Below are positions 1 through 7,889 of a stretch of DNA of 24,069 bases, one piece after another; position 1 is the first letter of the stretch; each line of letters starts with the position of its first letter. The position numbers and the translations under genes are program-made. Under the pieces are notes generated by a model. That model did no database searches and was not told the DNA's origin. It was given only the letters and a program-made list of their open reading frames with translations. This DNA is from Zygnema cylindricum (Eukaryota > Streptophyta > Zygnematophyceae > Zygnematales > Zygnemataceae): assembly GCA_037447655.1 (NCBI GenBank), contig JBBHKE010001684.1, positions 482,021-506,089 of the forward strand, read 5' to 3'.

Positions 1-103
1 TTCGCAATAAAGTGTTCCCACTTAGATATAACCCCAAGACTGACAGTTCCCCAGTCAGTGAACCCAAATATAATTGAACCTCAGCCGTGATAGATCTAAT
101 CGA
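1..103. other. Mirror (reversed, uncomplemented) copy of 223-325
   Basis: Read right to left without complementing, this stretch equals 223-325 (paired positions sum to 326), and the match stops at 103/223. The 223-325 arm aligns with the LTR family on the minus strand, so it is the genuine one and 1-103 is the derived arm. By analogy with the two mirror arms at the N gap, this is probably an artefactual contig end, with a gap likely just outside the window. Reading frames here, including part of a minus-strand frame at 55-249, should be ignored. Confidence 0.85.
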
Positions 104-222
104 AGAAAACCTAGACGTATGAGACTCCCGATTACCTCCAGAGTCTCAAAGTGCATCCTATACAGTAAATTGTCTTTGACGAATGCCTTATGTATCTCAG
201 TCAAAACATCTTCATGCTTAAT
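104..222. other. Spacer between mirror arms; unassigned
   Basis: This 119-bp segment lies between the two mirror arms and is not itself mirrored. Similarity to the LTR family stops at its right edge: on the minus strand the shared ...GATTAGCT is followed by unrelated sequence. It could be genuine flanking sequence or a diverged LTR end. I recognise nothing in it. Confidence 0.5.
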
Positions 223-1367
223 AGCTAATCTAGATAGTGCCGACTCCAAGTTAATATAAACCCAAGTGACTGACCCCTTGACAGTCAGAACCCCAATATA
301 GATTCACCCTTGTGAAATAACGCTTTCTGTGTGCTCAGTTCCACCACAGAATGCAAAGTTAGAATATGAGATTTGGACACATTCACCCACTTTGACTTTC
401 CCTTAGAAATGCAGCCACCCTGGTAGACAAAAACTCTAACTGACTACACCCCTGTGTAGCGTGGACTCCCCTTAGTCTGCAGCAAAAAGAATCACTGAAA
501 ATGGTAAAGTAAATTGATAGTTATGGCTGCCCAAAGTTAACCATTTATACAAGGTGCTCTCTTAGAGAGAGGGTCCTATCTGCCAAATATTTCTAAGTCC
601 TATCTCCCTCTAAAACTCTATCTACTGAAGTACGACACCAATTAAAACACTCTGTCGTACAGAGAAGTACAGGTGCCGGTGTACTTTATGTACAGCCATA
701 GTACGACATGGCAAAAATGTTGACACGTGTCATATCCGGATTCGTTTCTGTAATCTTCGGAGTTGCCGCAATCCAATGTAGTGTTGCCACGTGTCACTCA
801 ATGTGGCGGTGATCGCAAACCGCCAAAATCGTACTCCGCGATCGCGGCATCCTTCGCGGCCGTCCGATCAAATTTGGATTTCAATCGTGGCCGTCATAAA
901 TATTTGCGCGGTATTCTTTCCGGCGTCAAACAAACTGCGCGGTATTTATTTCGTATACGTACCGTACGTCGTACTTTACACAACTGTTTCTATGCAGTAT
1001 GCATATAGTTCTAGTTAAATGAATTAGTCTTATTGTAACTATTTAAATTAATATCATACCCCGTACAGTATATCATATAATTTAGACTATCTGGATAAGG
1101 TTACCGGCTATTGCGGGTGTGACGAATGGCAGGTACCAAGATCAAATCCTGGCTCTGTCAAAACTCCCTTTTAGAGAAAACCTTATAAAACAACTGTCTG
1201 TCTCTCAAAAGACAGCACAGGCAGCCATGGCTAACTCCTCCTCCAGTCTTCAGTGACTGCGACAAGTGTGGGGACTTGAGTGAGGAGTTAGAGGCAGGCT
1301 GTCAGTATCTACTATTTTGCTTTTTATTTTGCAATCTCTAGACCTAGAAAATACTTGAATTCCAACA
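223..1367 (-). mobile_element. Copia-type LTR remnant (family of A/B/C), minus strand
   Basis: The reverse complement starts TGTTGGAATTCAAGTATTTTCTAGG at 1367, matching the LTR start of element A (TGTTGATATTTGAGTATTTTC). It then runs colinear with A through the hairpin, tRNA-like segment, G-box region (ACACGTGT near 722-729), GTAC cluster (about 629-710), TATA-like TATAAATGG (541-549 on the complement), and the U5 stretch ending in the 'ttggagtcggcactat' motif. The last ~45 bp of the LTR, the PBS and gag are missing. Length is about 1,145 bp against 1,181 in A. No partner LTR is visible, so this is a truncated element or solo LTR cut by the window or contig edge. Confidence 0.85.
1085..1325 (+). 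ncRNA. Antisense tRNA-like/hairpin/T-run module in LTR (copy L)
   Basis: Antisense to the LTR, in order: a tRNA-like segment at about 1085-1160 with a box-A-like TGGATAAGGTTACC and a box-B-like GATCAAATCC; the palindrome AGCCATGGCT; a hairpin with perfect 10-bp arms CTAACTCCTC (1231-1240) and GAGGAGTTAG (1282-1291), whose stem can extend inward, around the loop TGACTGCGACAAGTGTGGG; and T-runs at 1314-1317 and 1321-1325. The order is the same in the other LTR copies. It resembles a Pol III unit or SINE. Transcription is not shown by sequence alone. Confidence 0.45.
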
Positions 1368-1394
1368 CTACGTGGTAATGATTAAATCTTATCA

Positions 1395-1700
1395 AACCTT
1401 ATAGCTTGTATCCTTAGCACTAGACCTAACGGGTAAGGTTACCGTCTACCGGATGCTTGACGTCCGGCAGTTACCAGGATCAAATCCTGGTTGCATCACT
1501 AATCGTTTTTGTAAATAAACTACCATTTAATAAAGCAACTAATCTATTTCCTGTAAACCTCTGGATAGCCTAGGTAGCCATGGCTTTAGCTTCCCCTCCA
1601 ACTTCTCAGTGACTGCGACAAGTGTGGGAGTTGGAGAGAGAAGTTAGAGATAGACTGCCTCGGCTTCTTCTTGTATTTCTATTTAGACCTCGAAAATACT
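1395..1700 (-). mobile_element. Second LTR fragment of the same family, minus strand
   Basis: This is colinear with the first ~300 bp of the LTR on the complement. It holds TATCAAACC, the tRNA-like segment, the AGCCATGGCT palindrome (about 1577-1586), the conserved hairpin and 'gaaaatactc', then similarity stops near 1697 where the LTR terminus TATCAACA would be expected. It lies 27 bp from the LTR remnant at 223-1367 in the same orientation, so it may be an older insertion broken by that one. No coding sequence belongs to it. Confidence 0.75.
1426..1636 (+). ncRNA. Antisense tRNA-like/hairpin module (fragment copy)
   Basis: The tRNA-like segment spans about 1426-1500, with a T-arm-like CCAGGATCAAATCCTGG (perfect 5-bp stem, box-B match GGATCAAATCC). 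The palindrome AGCCATGGCT follows. The hairpin arms are CTCCAACT (1596-1603) and AGTTGGAG (1629-1636), around the same loop core TGACTGCGACAAGTGTGGG as copy L but with different stem bases. A clear T4 run is absent just after the hairpin here. Confidence 0.4.
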
Positions 1701-2896
1701 CAAAAAACGACCATCAATTTCGACAACGTAACGACAAAAAGTTACTGTCTGCAACACTTTTTTTTCATGTGGTTGCCGCAGTTTTGTTACCGTAAACGTT
1801 TGTCGTCTGTGTGAATTACTAACTTTTTTATGTCGGTCGACAATCGCAAGCGCGGCAAAATTTTCAACGGTTGACACAATGGCCAAGCGATTGATAGTCA
1901 AATTTGTACTCAACGGTGCTTTATTTGTACCAACATGTACTTCAAACGTAAGTGATTGTGCTCAACCAAAACAGTCATTGTCATGATCTATTCCCTTACT
2001 CTTTTAGGGTCGAGAGAACGTATAATACTTAGAAAAATCTTTTTATTATGGTGGACTTCCACTAGGACTCTGAGTAATTGTACGGAATATTTGACTGAAG
2101 GGCGTGCTTTCCATGAAGGGCGTGCCATCCATTAGGTCCGTTAGTAAACCAATTTTTTTTTGCGTGGCTCATTTTGGTTGGTAACACGTTGGTTAATATA
2201 AGATTCTTAAAATTTTGAAAGAATCTTAAAATGCAACGTCTGAACGCAATATTTGTACGAGCAGAGGAAATATATGAACCAGCGGACATAATTAATGACT
2301 CGTACAAAGGGCATTAAGTATACTACCCAAATTTTCAAAACGCAGCGATAAAAAACCGGCGGCAAATTTTGATGGTGGGTGTAACACTAATAGTAGATCG
2401 AACTTGTTTGTAAATGGGTATTTAAGTGTTAGGAATGTACAATTTTGAATTTGATAGACGTGCGCGAAAGAATCGCAGGATTTGGAATTTTGTTTCAAAA
2501 GAGAGTGTGATTGGTGTATTTAGGCAACATCGCGAGGTCGAAATAACGAATGGGTGTTCATTTTTACGAGTTAAGGGTCAAACTAGGCGCGGAATTTAAG
2601 GCGTACGTTTATAAAGTACCAAACGAAATCAATATTTCGTTTGGTACGCACGATGGTTCGTTTCGTACAGTTTTTAGTACGAAATGTCACTTTCACTTTA
2701 TGTAATTTAGTTAGAAGTTCCGCGTGCGAAATTTGCGAAGTCGCGTTTCGTTTGGCGTGCACTTTTGCACGTTAATGTTACGTAGTGAAACGTAGCGTTT
2801 GATTGGTTAGTAAAGTGCTAAGTAGTTAGTAAGAGATTTCGCACGTTTTTGCATTGGTCAGTCCGAGTCCTTGCTGATCAATGATTGGCCCAAGTA
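1701..2896. other. Intergenic, no gene seen; small hairpins
   Basis: No convincing coding frame on either strand. There is a perfect inverted repeat TAAGATTCTT/AAGAATCTTA (2199-2208 and 2219-2228), an 18-bp near-perfect tandem pair 'tgaagggcgtgc..tcca' (about 2097-2132), and a strong palindrome at 2616-2647 listed separately. The low-complexity T-run at 1767-1774 is unremarkable. This is the pre-insertion flank of element A. Confidence 0.6.
2616..2647. repeat. Perfect 14-bp inverted repeat with 4-nt loop
   Basis: GTACCAAACGAAAT (2616-2629), loop CAAT, ATTTCGTTTGGTAC (2634-2647). The arms are exact reverse complements. The core (CGAAAT/ATTTCG beside CAAA/TTTG) recalls the CGAAACAAAT palindromes in the A, B and C LTRs, and it may be a relic of a related repeat or a regulatory palindrome. 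Confidence 0.85.
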
Positions 2897-2901
2897 AAAG
2901 T
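2897..2901. repeat. Target site duplication, left (AAAGT)
   Basis: AAAGT directly precedes the TG of the 5' LTR at 2902 and is repeated exactly at 7085-7089, directly after the CA that ends the 3' LTR. A 5-bp duplication is usual for Copia integrase. Confidence 0.9.
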
Positions 2902-2941
2902 TGTTGATATTTGAGTATTTTCTAGGTCTTTATTAGGATAT

Positions 2942-3171
2942 AAAAAGAGCAGAAACAGTTTGCCTCTGACTCCCTTCTTCAAGGCCCCACACTTGTTGCA
3001 GTCATTAAAGGCTGGAAAGGGAGCTAGAGCCATGGCTACCCAAGCTCTCTAGAGAGACAAGTGTAGATAATTGTAGGTTTACTAAAAAGATGTTGACGGA
3101 CTTAGGATTCGATCCTGGTACCTGCCGTCCATCAAAATTCAGATAGCAGGTAGCTTTATCCATTTAGTCTA
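2942..3171 (-). ncRNA. Antisense tRNA-like/hairpin/T-run module (element A 5' LTR)
   Basis: On the minus strand, starting at about 3171: box-A-like TGGATAAAGCTACC, then a T-arm-like CAGGATCGAATCCTA (box B GGATCGAATCC, 3105-3115), AGCCATGGCT, a hairpin with arms CTCCCTT and AAGGGAG around TGACTGCAACAAGTGTGGG, and TTTTT (2942-2946). On the plus strand the same T-run reads TATAAAAAG, so it could be mistaken for a TATA box. Confidence 0.45.
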
Positions 3172-3317
3172 GGGCTAGTGTTAAGGCATATGGGGTTTGA
3201 TAAGTATTTAACTAGTTACACGTAGACTAGTTCATTTAACTAGAAATAGATACTTAGTGCATAGATATAGTTTAATAAAGTACGGAATACGGTAAGGTGA
3301 TAGAACGGATACCGCGC

Positions 3318-3341
3318 ATTTGTTTCGATAGCGAAACAAAT
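3318..3341. repeat. LTR palindrome ATTTGTTTCG/CGAAACAAAT
   Basis: Perfect 10-bp arms (3318-3327 and 3332-3341) with loop ATAG. The same palindrome is at 15896-15919 in LTR B, and with 11-bp arms and a 7-nt loop at 19957-19985 in LTR C. The 3' LTR of A has a decayed copy. It lies in U3 and is likely a protein-binding palindrome. Confidence 0.75.
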
Positions 3342-3549
3342 ACCTAACACCAATTTTCGCCATCTACAATTTAATGTTGGTTTAGATCTGACGACCTCGA
3401 TAAATGCCGAGATCGCGGAGTAGGTTTTTGGCGGTTCGCGGTAACCACTACGTCAATTGACAGGTGGCAATATTACATTGGCTTGCGGCATATCCGGGGA
3501 TAATAGGAACAAATCTGGATATGGCATTTGTCGACATTTTGGCCATGTC

Positions 3550-3631
3550 GTACGATGGACGTACATAAGGTACACCTGTACCTGTACCTTTATGTACTTT
3601 ACAGTCTTGTTATTGGTTCGTACCTTAGTAC
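3550..3631 (+). promoter_or_regulatory. GTAC-motif cluster in U3 of LTR A
   Basis: Eight GTAC tetranucleotides fall in about 82 bp, some 80-160 bp upstream of the TATA-like box. GTAC is the core site of plant SBP/SPL (and algal CRR1) factors. Matching clusters lie at the same place in L (about 629-710, six or more), B (about 16125-16202, six) and C (about 19685-19770, six). The 3' LTR of A keeps only about three. Confidence 0.5.
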
Positions 3632-3707
3632 TAGGGGGATTAGAGAGGGGTTTTGGGACTTAGAATATTTCTGGTAGGTAGCGCTGCCTCTCCTAGAGAG
3701 CACATTG

Positions 3708-3716
3708 TATAAATGG
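3708..3716 (+). promoter_or_regulatory. TATA-like box of LTR A
   Basis: TATAAATGG within 'cattgTATAAATGGcaaac'. It is kept exactly in the 3' LTR (6710-6718) and in the complement of LTR L (541-549), and degraded to TGTACAAAAGG in B. It lies about 350 bp before gag, consistent with a retrotransposon promoter. Confidence 0.55.
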
Positions 3717-4062
3717 CAAACTTTGGCCAGCCATAACTATCAATTCAGTAAACCTATTTCAGTGATTATTGTTGCTGCAGACTCACGAGAGTCCATGCTA
3801 CAAAAGGGTGTAGTCGGTCAGAGATTTTGCTTGCCTGGGTGGCTTCATTTCTAAGGTAAAGTCAAAGTGGGTGAATGTGTCCAAATCTCATATTCTAACT
3901 TTGCATTCAGTGGTGGAACTGAGCACACGAAAAGTTTTATTTCACAAGGTTGAAGCTTTAATAGGGTTCTGATTGTCAAGGGGTCAATAATTTGGGTTTA
4001 TATAAACTTGGAGTCGGCAGTATCTAGATTAACTTCTTTTTATCTGCGAATTCTGTGTGGCA

Positions 4063-5624
4063 ATGGAGCCCATAGAATTACAGGTTATAAGCCCACCATC
4101 TAGGGTGCCTATGTTTGATGGATTAGACTTCACTTATTGGGAGTTTACGATGGAGGGATTGATTTTTGAGAAGCACTGGTGGGGAATTGTTTCGGACAAG
4201 TGAGGTGTCCGCCACCAGGCTTTGGAGGAGCTCACTATGGAGAATCATTTAGGGCTGCCCAGAAAACCAACCGGGGTTCAGATGCAACGGAAGGTGAAGG
4301 GAAAATCATTACCGTGGAAGGGGAAATAGGGGAGAAGGATAAAGGGATACCTATGGTGAGGGGAGCTAGGCTCTCGGCTACGGTTCCACTTGTGGGGGTT
4401 AAAACTGAACCAAAAATTGAAGAAAATGACATGAAAATTTAGGAATATAAAAACACTAATGCAGAACATCTCATACTAAGATATGTGTCTAAGTCCATAG
4501 TCATCACTCTTTTAAGTCTAAACAAGTCTTCGAAAATCTAGGAAACACTAATTCAGATTTATAAGAGTGAGACTATATAGAGGCAACAAATAGTAAAACA
4601 AGAAATAGAGGCCTATGTTTATAAAGGCGGTAGCATGATAGAGTTTTGCAATGATATTGTTGCGTTATATGTTGAGCTTGCTAGTGCGAGATATGTAGAA
4701 TCTGAGGAGAGAAAGATTAATACACTAATCATGAAGCTCCCAGATGAGTACGAAGACATCATTTACCGTATGCAGGGAATGGATGTCTCCTCATGGACTT
4801 GGAGCATTACCATGGGGGTAATTCTTGTGAGGGAAAGCACTTTGGAGCTTCGTAGGGGAAGTGACAGGGAGACTGCATTTACTACTGGTGGTGACTGGCG
4901 AAAGCATGATGTGAGGAACGGCGGTGACGAGCGGAAGCGTAATGAGAGGAAAAAAAACAAAGGTAAACCTTATCGGAACTTTGGTGGAAAGAGAGGGAGA
5001 AGAAAAGAAAGGGGAGCTTTGAAAAAAGGGGTTTGCTTCTTTTGTAGAAAACCGGGTCACTATATGGAAGAGTGTCCTTGATTGGAAGAACTTAGAAGTT
5101 GGAGTGTGAACGAGGAGGAAAAAGGGGAAGAGGAGAAAGAGGATGAAGAAATCTTGGAGCTTCTTCACATCGGTAGAATGGAGAAGAGAGAAAAGTACAT
5201 AGAAATTCCACGAAGGCAACAATGTGCTTTTGGAGGTATAAGGGAAGTAAAGAAAGAGGGGGTTATTGAGGATGTCGAGGAGTGTAGAGTGTATGACTTA
5301 GAAATGAGAAAGTCAAATAAAGGATCCCTAAGTGAAAACGGGAAAGATAAAGTTAATGAGGATAACTTTATTGGTATTTTGGAATTAGAAAACTGGTCGG
5401 AAAGAGAGACTTCAACGAATTCCGAGGAAAGGGGAGAAGTGAAACTAGAAAGGGTTTTAAAGGATAGGGGAGAAAAGGAAAGTTTAATTTTTGGGGGTAA
5501 TGGGTTTGACATCACTGATGGGAGTGATGGCATTTATGAAGGTGTGCCTGTAAAAGGGTTAGGACTTAGGTATATGTTGCATATGTTGCAGATTCAAGAT
5601 GGGGCAGGCTGTTTGGATTGCTAA
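4063..5624 (+). pseudogene. gag: Copia-type gag, decayed (element A)
   Basis: Gag coats the element RNA in cytoplasmic particles. The frame starts at ATG 4063 inside the LTR (MEPIELQ), crosses the PBS, and has the gag N-terminal signature FDGLDFTYWEFTMEGLIFEK before a TGA at 4201. A frame change near 4180-4200 then leads to the frame carrying the rest, which is broken by TAG codons at 4440 and two more before 4635. From 4635 it is open: a gag helical region (LIMKLPDEYEDII), a basic RNA-binding stretch, then the CCHC knuckle CFFCRKPGHYMEEC ending at about 5075. A single TGA (5079-5081) follows, and the same frame stays open to 5624. The first ~45 residues after the stop match the gag/protease linker of B (EIPRRQQCAF against EIPRKQKCAF). 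The remainder is acidic, with no protease motif and no match I recognise. Confidence 0.85.
4083..4097 (+). other. Primer-binding site (internal tRNAiMet type), element A
   Basis: GGTTATAAGCCCACC starts directly after the LTR's terminal CA. It matches GGTTATGGGCCCACC (exact in element C) at 13 of 15 positions. That sequence is complementary to the anticodon arm of initiator tRNA-Met, the half-tRNA priming mode known from Drosophila copia. It is also gag coding sequence (V-I-S-P-P). Confidence 0.7.
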
Positions 5625-5888
5625 AGGGAAATCGGTTTGTGTGTGGATGGAAAAGAGATGAGGTGGATAATATCTTTGTTTGGACTTATGAAAAGTGGGA
5701 TGCTAAAAAAAATGTATGATCACCAAGATGGAATGTTTACTTCAACTCATTTAATGTACCTTTTTTAATATGAGGGTGTTGTCTTAAAGTTTTTTGAAAG
5801 GAAAAGGAAAAGAAATAAAAAGGGGGGGGGGGGGAAGGTAAGGGAATGTTGGTTTATTTGATTATAAGAATTTAAAGAAAGTAGATTA
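5625..5888. other. Non-coding tail of element A
   Basis: AT- and A-rich sequence between the gag-derived frame and the polypurine tract. It contains a run of 13 G (5822-5834), prone to length errors in replication and sequencing. No pol remnant is recognised. Confidence 0.6.
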
Positions 5889-5902
5889 GAAAATAAGGGG
5901 AG
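5889..5902 (+). other. Polypurine tract, element A
   Basis: GAAAATAAGGGGAG, with one T, abuts the 3' LTR's TGTTGATA. Such tracts resist RNase H and prime plus-strand synthesis. Its exact junction with the LTR fixes the boundary. Confidence 0.85.
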
Positions 5903-7084
5903 TGTTGATATTTGAGTATTTTCTACGTCTTTATTAGGATAGAAAAAGAGCAGAAACAGTTTGCCTCTGACTCCCTTCTCCAAGCCCCTACACTTGTTGC
6001 AGTCACTAAAGGCTAGAAAGGGAGCTAGAGCCATGGCTACCCAAGCTCTTTAGAGAGACAAGTGTAGATAAGTGCTAGGTTTACTAAAAGGATGTTGATG
6101 GACTTAGGATTCAATCCTGGTACCTGCCGTCCATCAAGATTCAGATAGCAGGTAGCTTTATCCATTTAGTCTAGGGCTAGTGTTAAGACATATGGGGTTT
6201 GATAAGCATTTAACTAGTTACACGTAGACTAGTTCATTTAACTAGAAATAGATACTTAGTGCATAGATATAGTTTAATACAGTACGGAATACGGTAAGGT
6301 GATAGAACGGATACCGCGCATTTGTTTCGATAACGAAATAAATACCGCGCACCATTTTTTGACGGCTACAATTAAATGCCGGTTTAGATCTGACGGCCGC
6401 AATAGATGCCGAGATCGCGGAGTAGGTTTTTGGCGATTTGCGATCACCGTCACGTCAATTGACACGTGGCAATATTACATTGGCTTGCAGCATATCCGGG
6501 GATAATAGGAACAAATCTGGATATGGCATTTGTCGACATTTTGGCCATGTCTTACGATGGCCGTATAGAAGGTACACCTGCACCCATACCTTTATGTACT
6601 TTACAGTCTTATTATTGGTTCGTACCTTAGTAATAGGGGGCTTAGAGAAGGGTTTTGGGACTTAGAATATTTCTGGTAGGTAGCGCTGCCTCTCCTAGAG
6701 AGCACCTTGTATAAATGGCAAACTTTGGCCAGCCATAACTATTAATTCAGTAAACCAATTTCAGTGATTCTTGTTGTTGCAGACTTAAGGGAGTCCAAGC
6801 TAAATAGGGGTGTAGTCGGTCAGAGTTTTTGCCTGCCTGGGTGGCTGCATTTTTAAGGGAAAGTCGAAGTGGGTGAATGTGTCCGAATCTTATATCCTAA
6901 CTTTGCATTCAGTGGTGGAACTGAGCACACGGAAAGTCTTATTTCATAGGGGTGAAGCTGTAATAGGGTTCTGATTATCAAGGGGTCAATCATTTGGGTT
7001 TATATAAACTTGGAGTCGGCACTATTTGGATTAGCTTCTTTTGATCTGCGAATTCTGTGTGGCAATGGAGCCCATAGAATTTCA
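5903..7084 (+). repeat. 3' LTR of element A
   Basis: 1,182 bp, TGTTGATATT to GAATTTCA, directly after the polypurine tract and directly before TSD AAAGT. Relative to the 5' LTR it has scattered substitutions, a weakened GTAC cluster, and one changed arm of the ATTTGTTTCG palindrome. It keeps the gag ATG at about 7065, which has no downstream frame here. Confidence 0.92.
5943..6173 (-). ncRNA. Antisense tRNA-like/hairpin/T-run module (element A 3' LTR)
   Basis: Same architecture as in the 5' LTR: box-A-like TGGATAAAGCTACC, T-arm CAGGATTGAATCCTA on the minus strand (box B at 6107-6117), AGCCATGGCT, hairpin loop TGACTGCAACAAGTGTAGG and TTTTT at 5943-5947. Box B differs by one base from the 5' copy, and one closing base of the hairpin is changed. 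Confidence 0.45.
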
Positions 7085-7089
7085 AAAGT
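7085..7089. repeat. Target site duplication, right (AAAGT)
   Basis: An exact copy of 2897-2901 abutting the terminal CA of the 3' LTR. Confidence 0.9.
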
Positions 7090-7425
7090 TTGTTCAAACA
7101 GAGCGTTGACTTTGGCCTGGGGAGTCTTGGGCGATGATGAATAAATAGTGAAGTCTAAGAGGAGAGTAGACATCTTTTCCTTTGGTAAAGTTTGTGGAAA
7201 AATCTGACTGATCTTGGTCTTGGGCGAATAAAACCAAATTGGGGCAATGACATTTTTGCACTAAAATCTCTTTCAAACTTTGTAGTGTTTTAGTTGTTAG
7301 AGATAAAATTATTTAAGAGTGGAGAGTAGTGGAAATACTTTAATAAGGAGGATTGAGCCACGAGGGCAAGAGACCAAACTAATGTTGTGTGGACGGAAGC
7401 TTCTTCTAATTTAAAGTTTATTTCT
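7090..7425. other. Flanking sequence, no gene seen
   Basis: AT-rich sequence with no coding frame I can support. It continues the locus interrupted by element A. Confidence 0.5.
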
Positions 7426-7527
7426 TTATGTGAGTGCTTTCCAATGTGAATGTGTAATTTTCCAATGTGTGGAATGTGTGGTTTAAATTGGTTGTAGTAA
7501 TGGGATTTTCTAAGAGGTTGGAGATCC
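7426..7527 (+). repeat. Inverted-repeat partner of 11206-11306
   Basis: About 102 bp that aligns with the reverse complement of 11206-11306 at roughly 85-88% by eye, including the core 'ccaatgtgtggaatgtgtgg' and 'tgtagtaatgggatt'. The copies are 3.7 kb apart in opposite orientation. They may be terminal inverted repeats of an old DNA transposon or two copies of a dispersed repeat. No transposase is seen between them. Confidence 0.7.
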
Positions 7528-7602
7528 TATTGCAGTGGGAGCGTGACGGGATAATTTCGGCGGATTCGCAGCCACCCTGGCAGAAGACACGTGGCCCTTG
7601 CA

Positions 7603-7626
7603 ACGTGTATGCACATACGCGCGCGC
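7603..7626. other. 24-bp alternating purine-pyrimidine tract
   Basis: The tract ACGTGTATGCACATACGCGC plus GCGC alternates purine and pyrimidine without a break and ends in a CG repeat, a classical Z-DNA-forming composition. A near-palindrome GTATGCACATAC is nested in it. Confidence 0.6.
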
Positions 7627-7889
7627 TCATCGTGGATTTTTTTTCCTTTTTCCACCCGGCCCATTTTTACTTGTTCTGTTATCGAGAACTTTCCTCCCTG
7701 CGCACGGTCTTAATAAAGGACATTTTCTTGTAATGATGTTTTCATTGAAAAAAAAAATATGTACAAACCTGTACGAAACGGTACAGTCGTCAGTAAAAAA
7801 CCTTATATTTTCGCTAATGGAAGTCCACCCTTGGTACTGTGTATCAAAGGCCCGTTGCTAATATTCGATATGTACTTCATTTTGGATAA

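Larger units (their letters stand above)
2902..4082 (+). repeat. 5' LTR of element A
   Basis: Starts TGTTGATATT and ends GAATTACA (TG...CA). Features in order: antisense tRNA-like/hairpin module (2942-3171), palindrome ATTTGTTTCG-ATAG-CGAAACAAAT (3318-3341), a GTAC cluster (3550-3631), a TATA-like TATAAATGG (3708-3716) that probably sets the U3/R boundary just downstream, and the gag start codon at 4063, 20 bp before the LTR end. Length is 1,181 bp. Confidence 0.92.
2902..7084 (+). mobile_element. Element A: complete non-autonomous Copia-type (gag-only) retrotransposon
   Basis: A 4.18-kb element with every cis feature in place: TSD AAAGT, 5' LTR (2902-4082), PBS (4083-4097), gag remnant with zinc knuckle, a short tail, polypurine tract (5889-5902), 3' LTR (5903-7084) and matching TSD. 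Protease, integrase, reverse transcriptase and RNase H are absent: the gag-derived frame passes the point where B and C have the protease motif and turns into an unrelated acidic stretch. This is the layout described for gag-bearing non-autonomous elements (TR-GAG type). The LTRs differ at roughly 5% of positions by eye over their first ~330 bp, so the insertion is not recent. It must have been mobilised by a relative's enzymes. Confidence 0.9.

Noticed and set aside
1085-1160. A functional tRNA gene
   Set aside because: Box-like sequences and a T-arm are present, but the acceptor stem does not close and no normal anticodon arm is evident. The same segment recurs in every LTR, so it is tRNA-like only.
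2938-2946. TATAAAAAG near the LTR start as the retrotransposon's TATA box
   Set aside because: It lies only ~36 bp into the LTR, is not kept in the 3' LTR (TAGAAAAAG), and is better explained as the antisense T-run. TATAAATGG at 3708 is better conserved and placed.
4440-5081. Reassigned TAG/TGA codons in an alternative genetic code
   Set aside because: Stops occur alongside frameshifts only in decayed transposon genes, while the WD40 frame has normal stop use. Ordinary pseudogene decay explains them.
4791-5222. Minus-strand open frame of 143 codons, and a similar one at 5165-5533
   Set aside because: These are antisense shadows of the purine-rich gag frame of element A. Their composition (Phe, Ser, Leu, Pro) is the complement of Lys/Glu-rich coding sequence.
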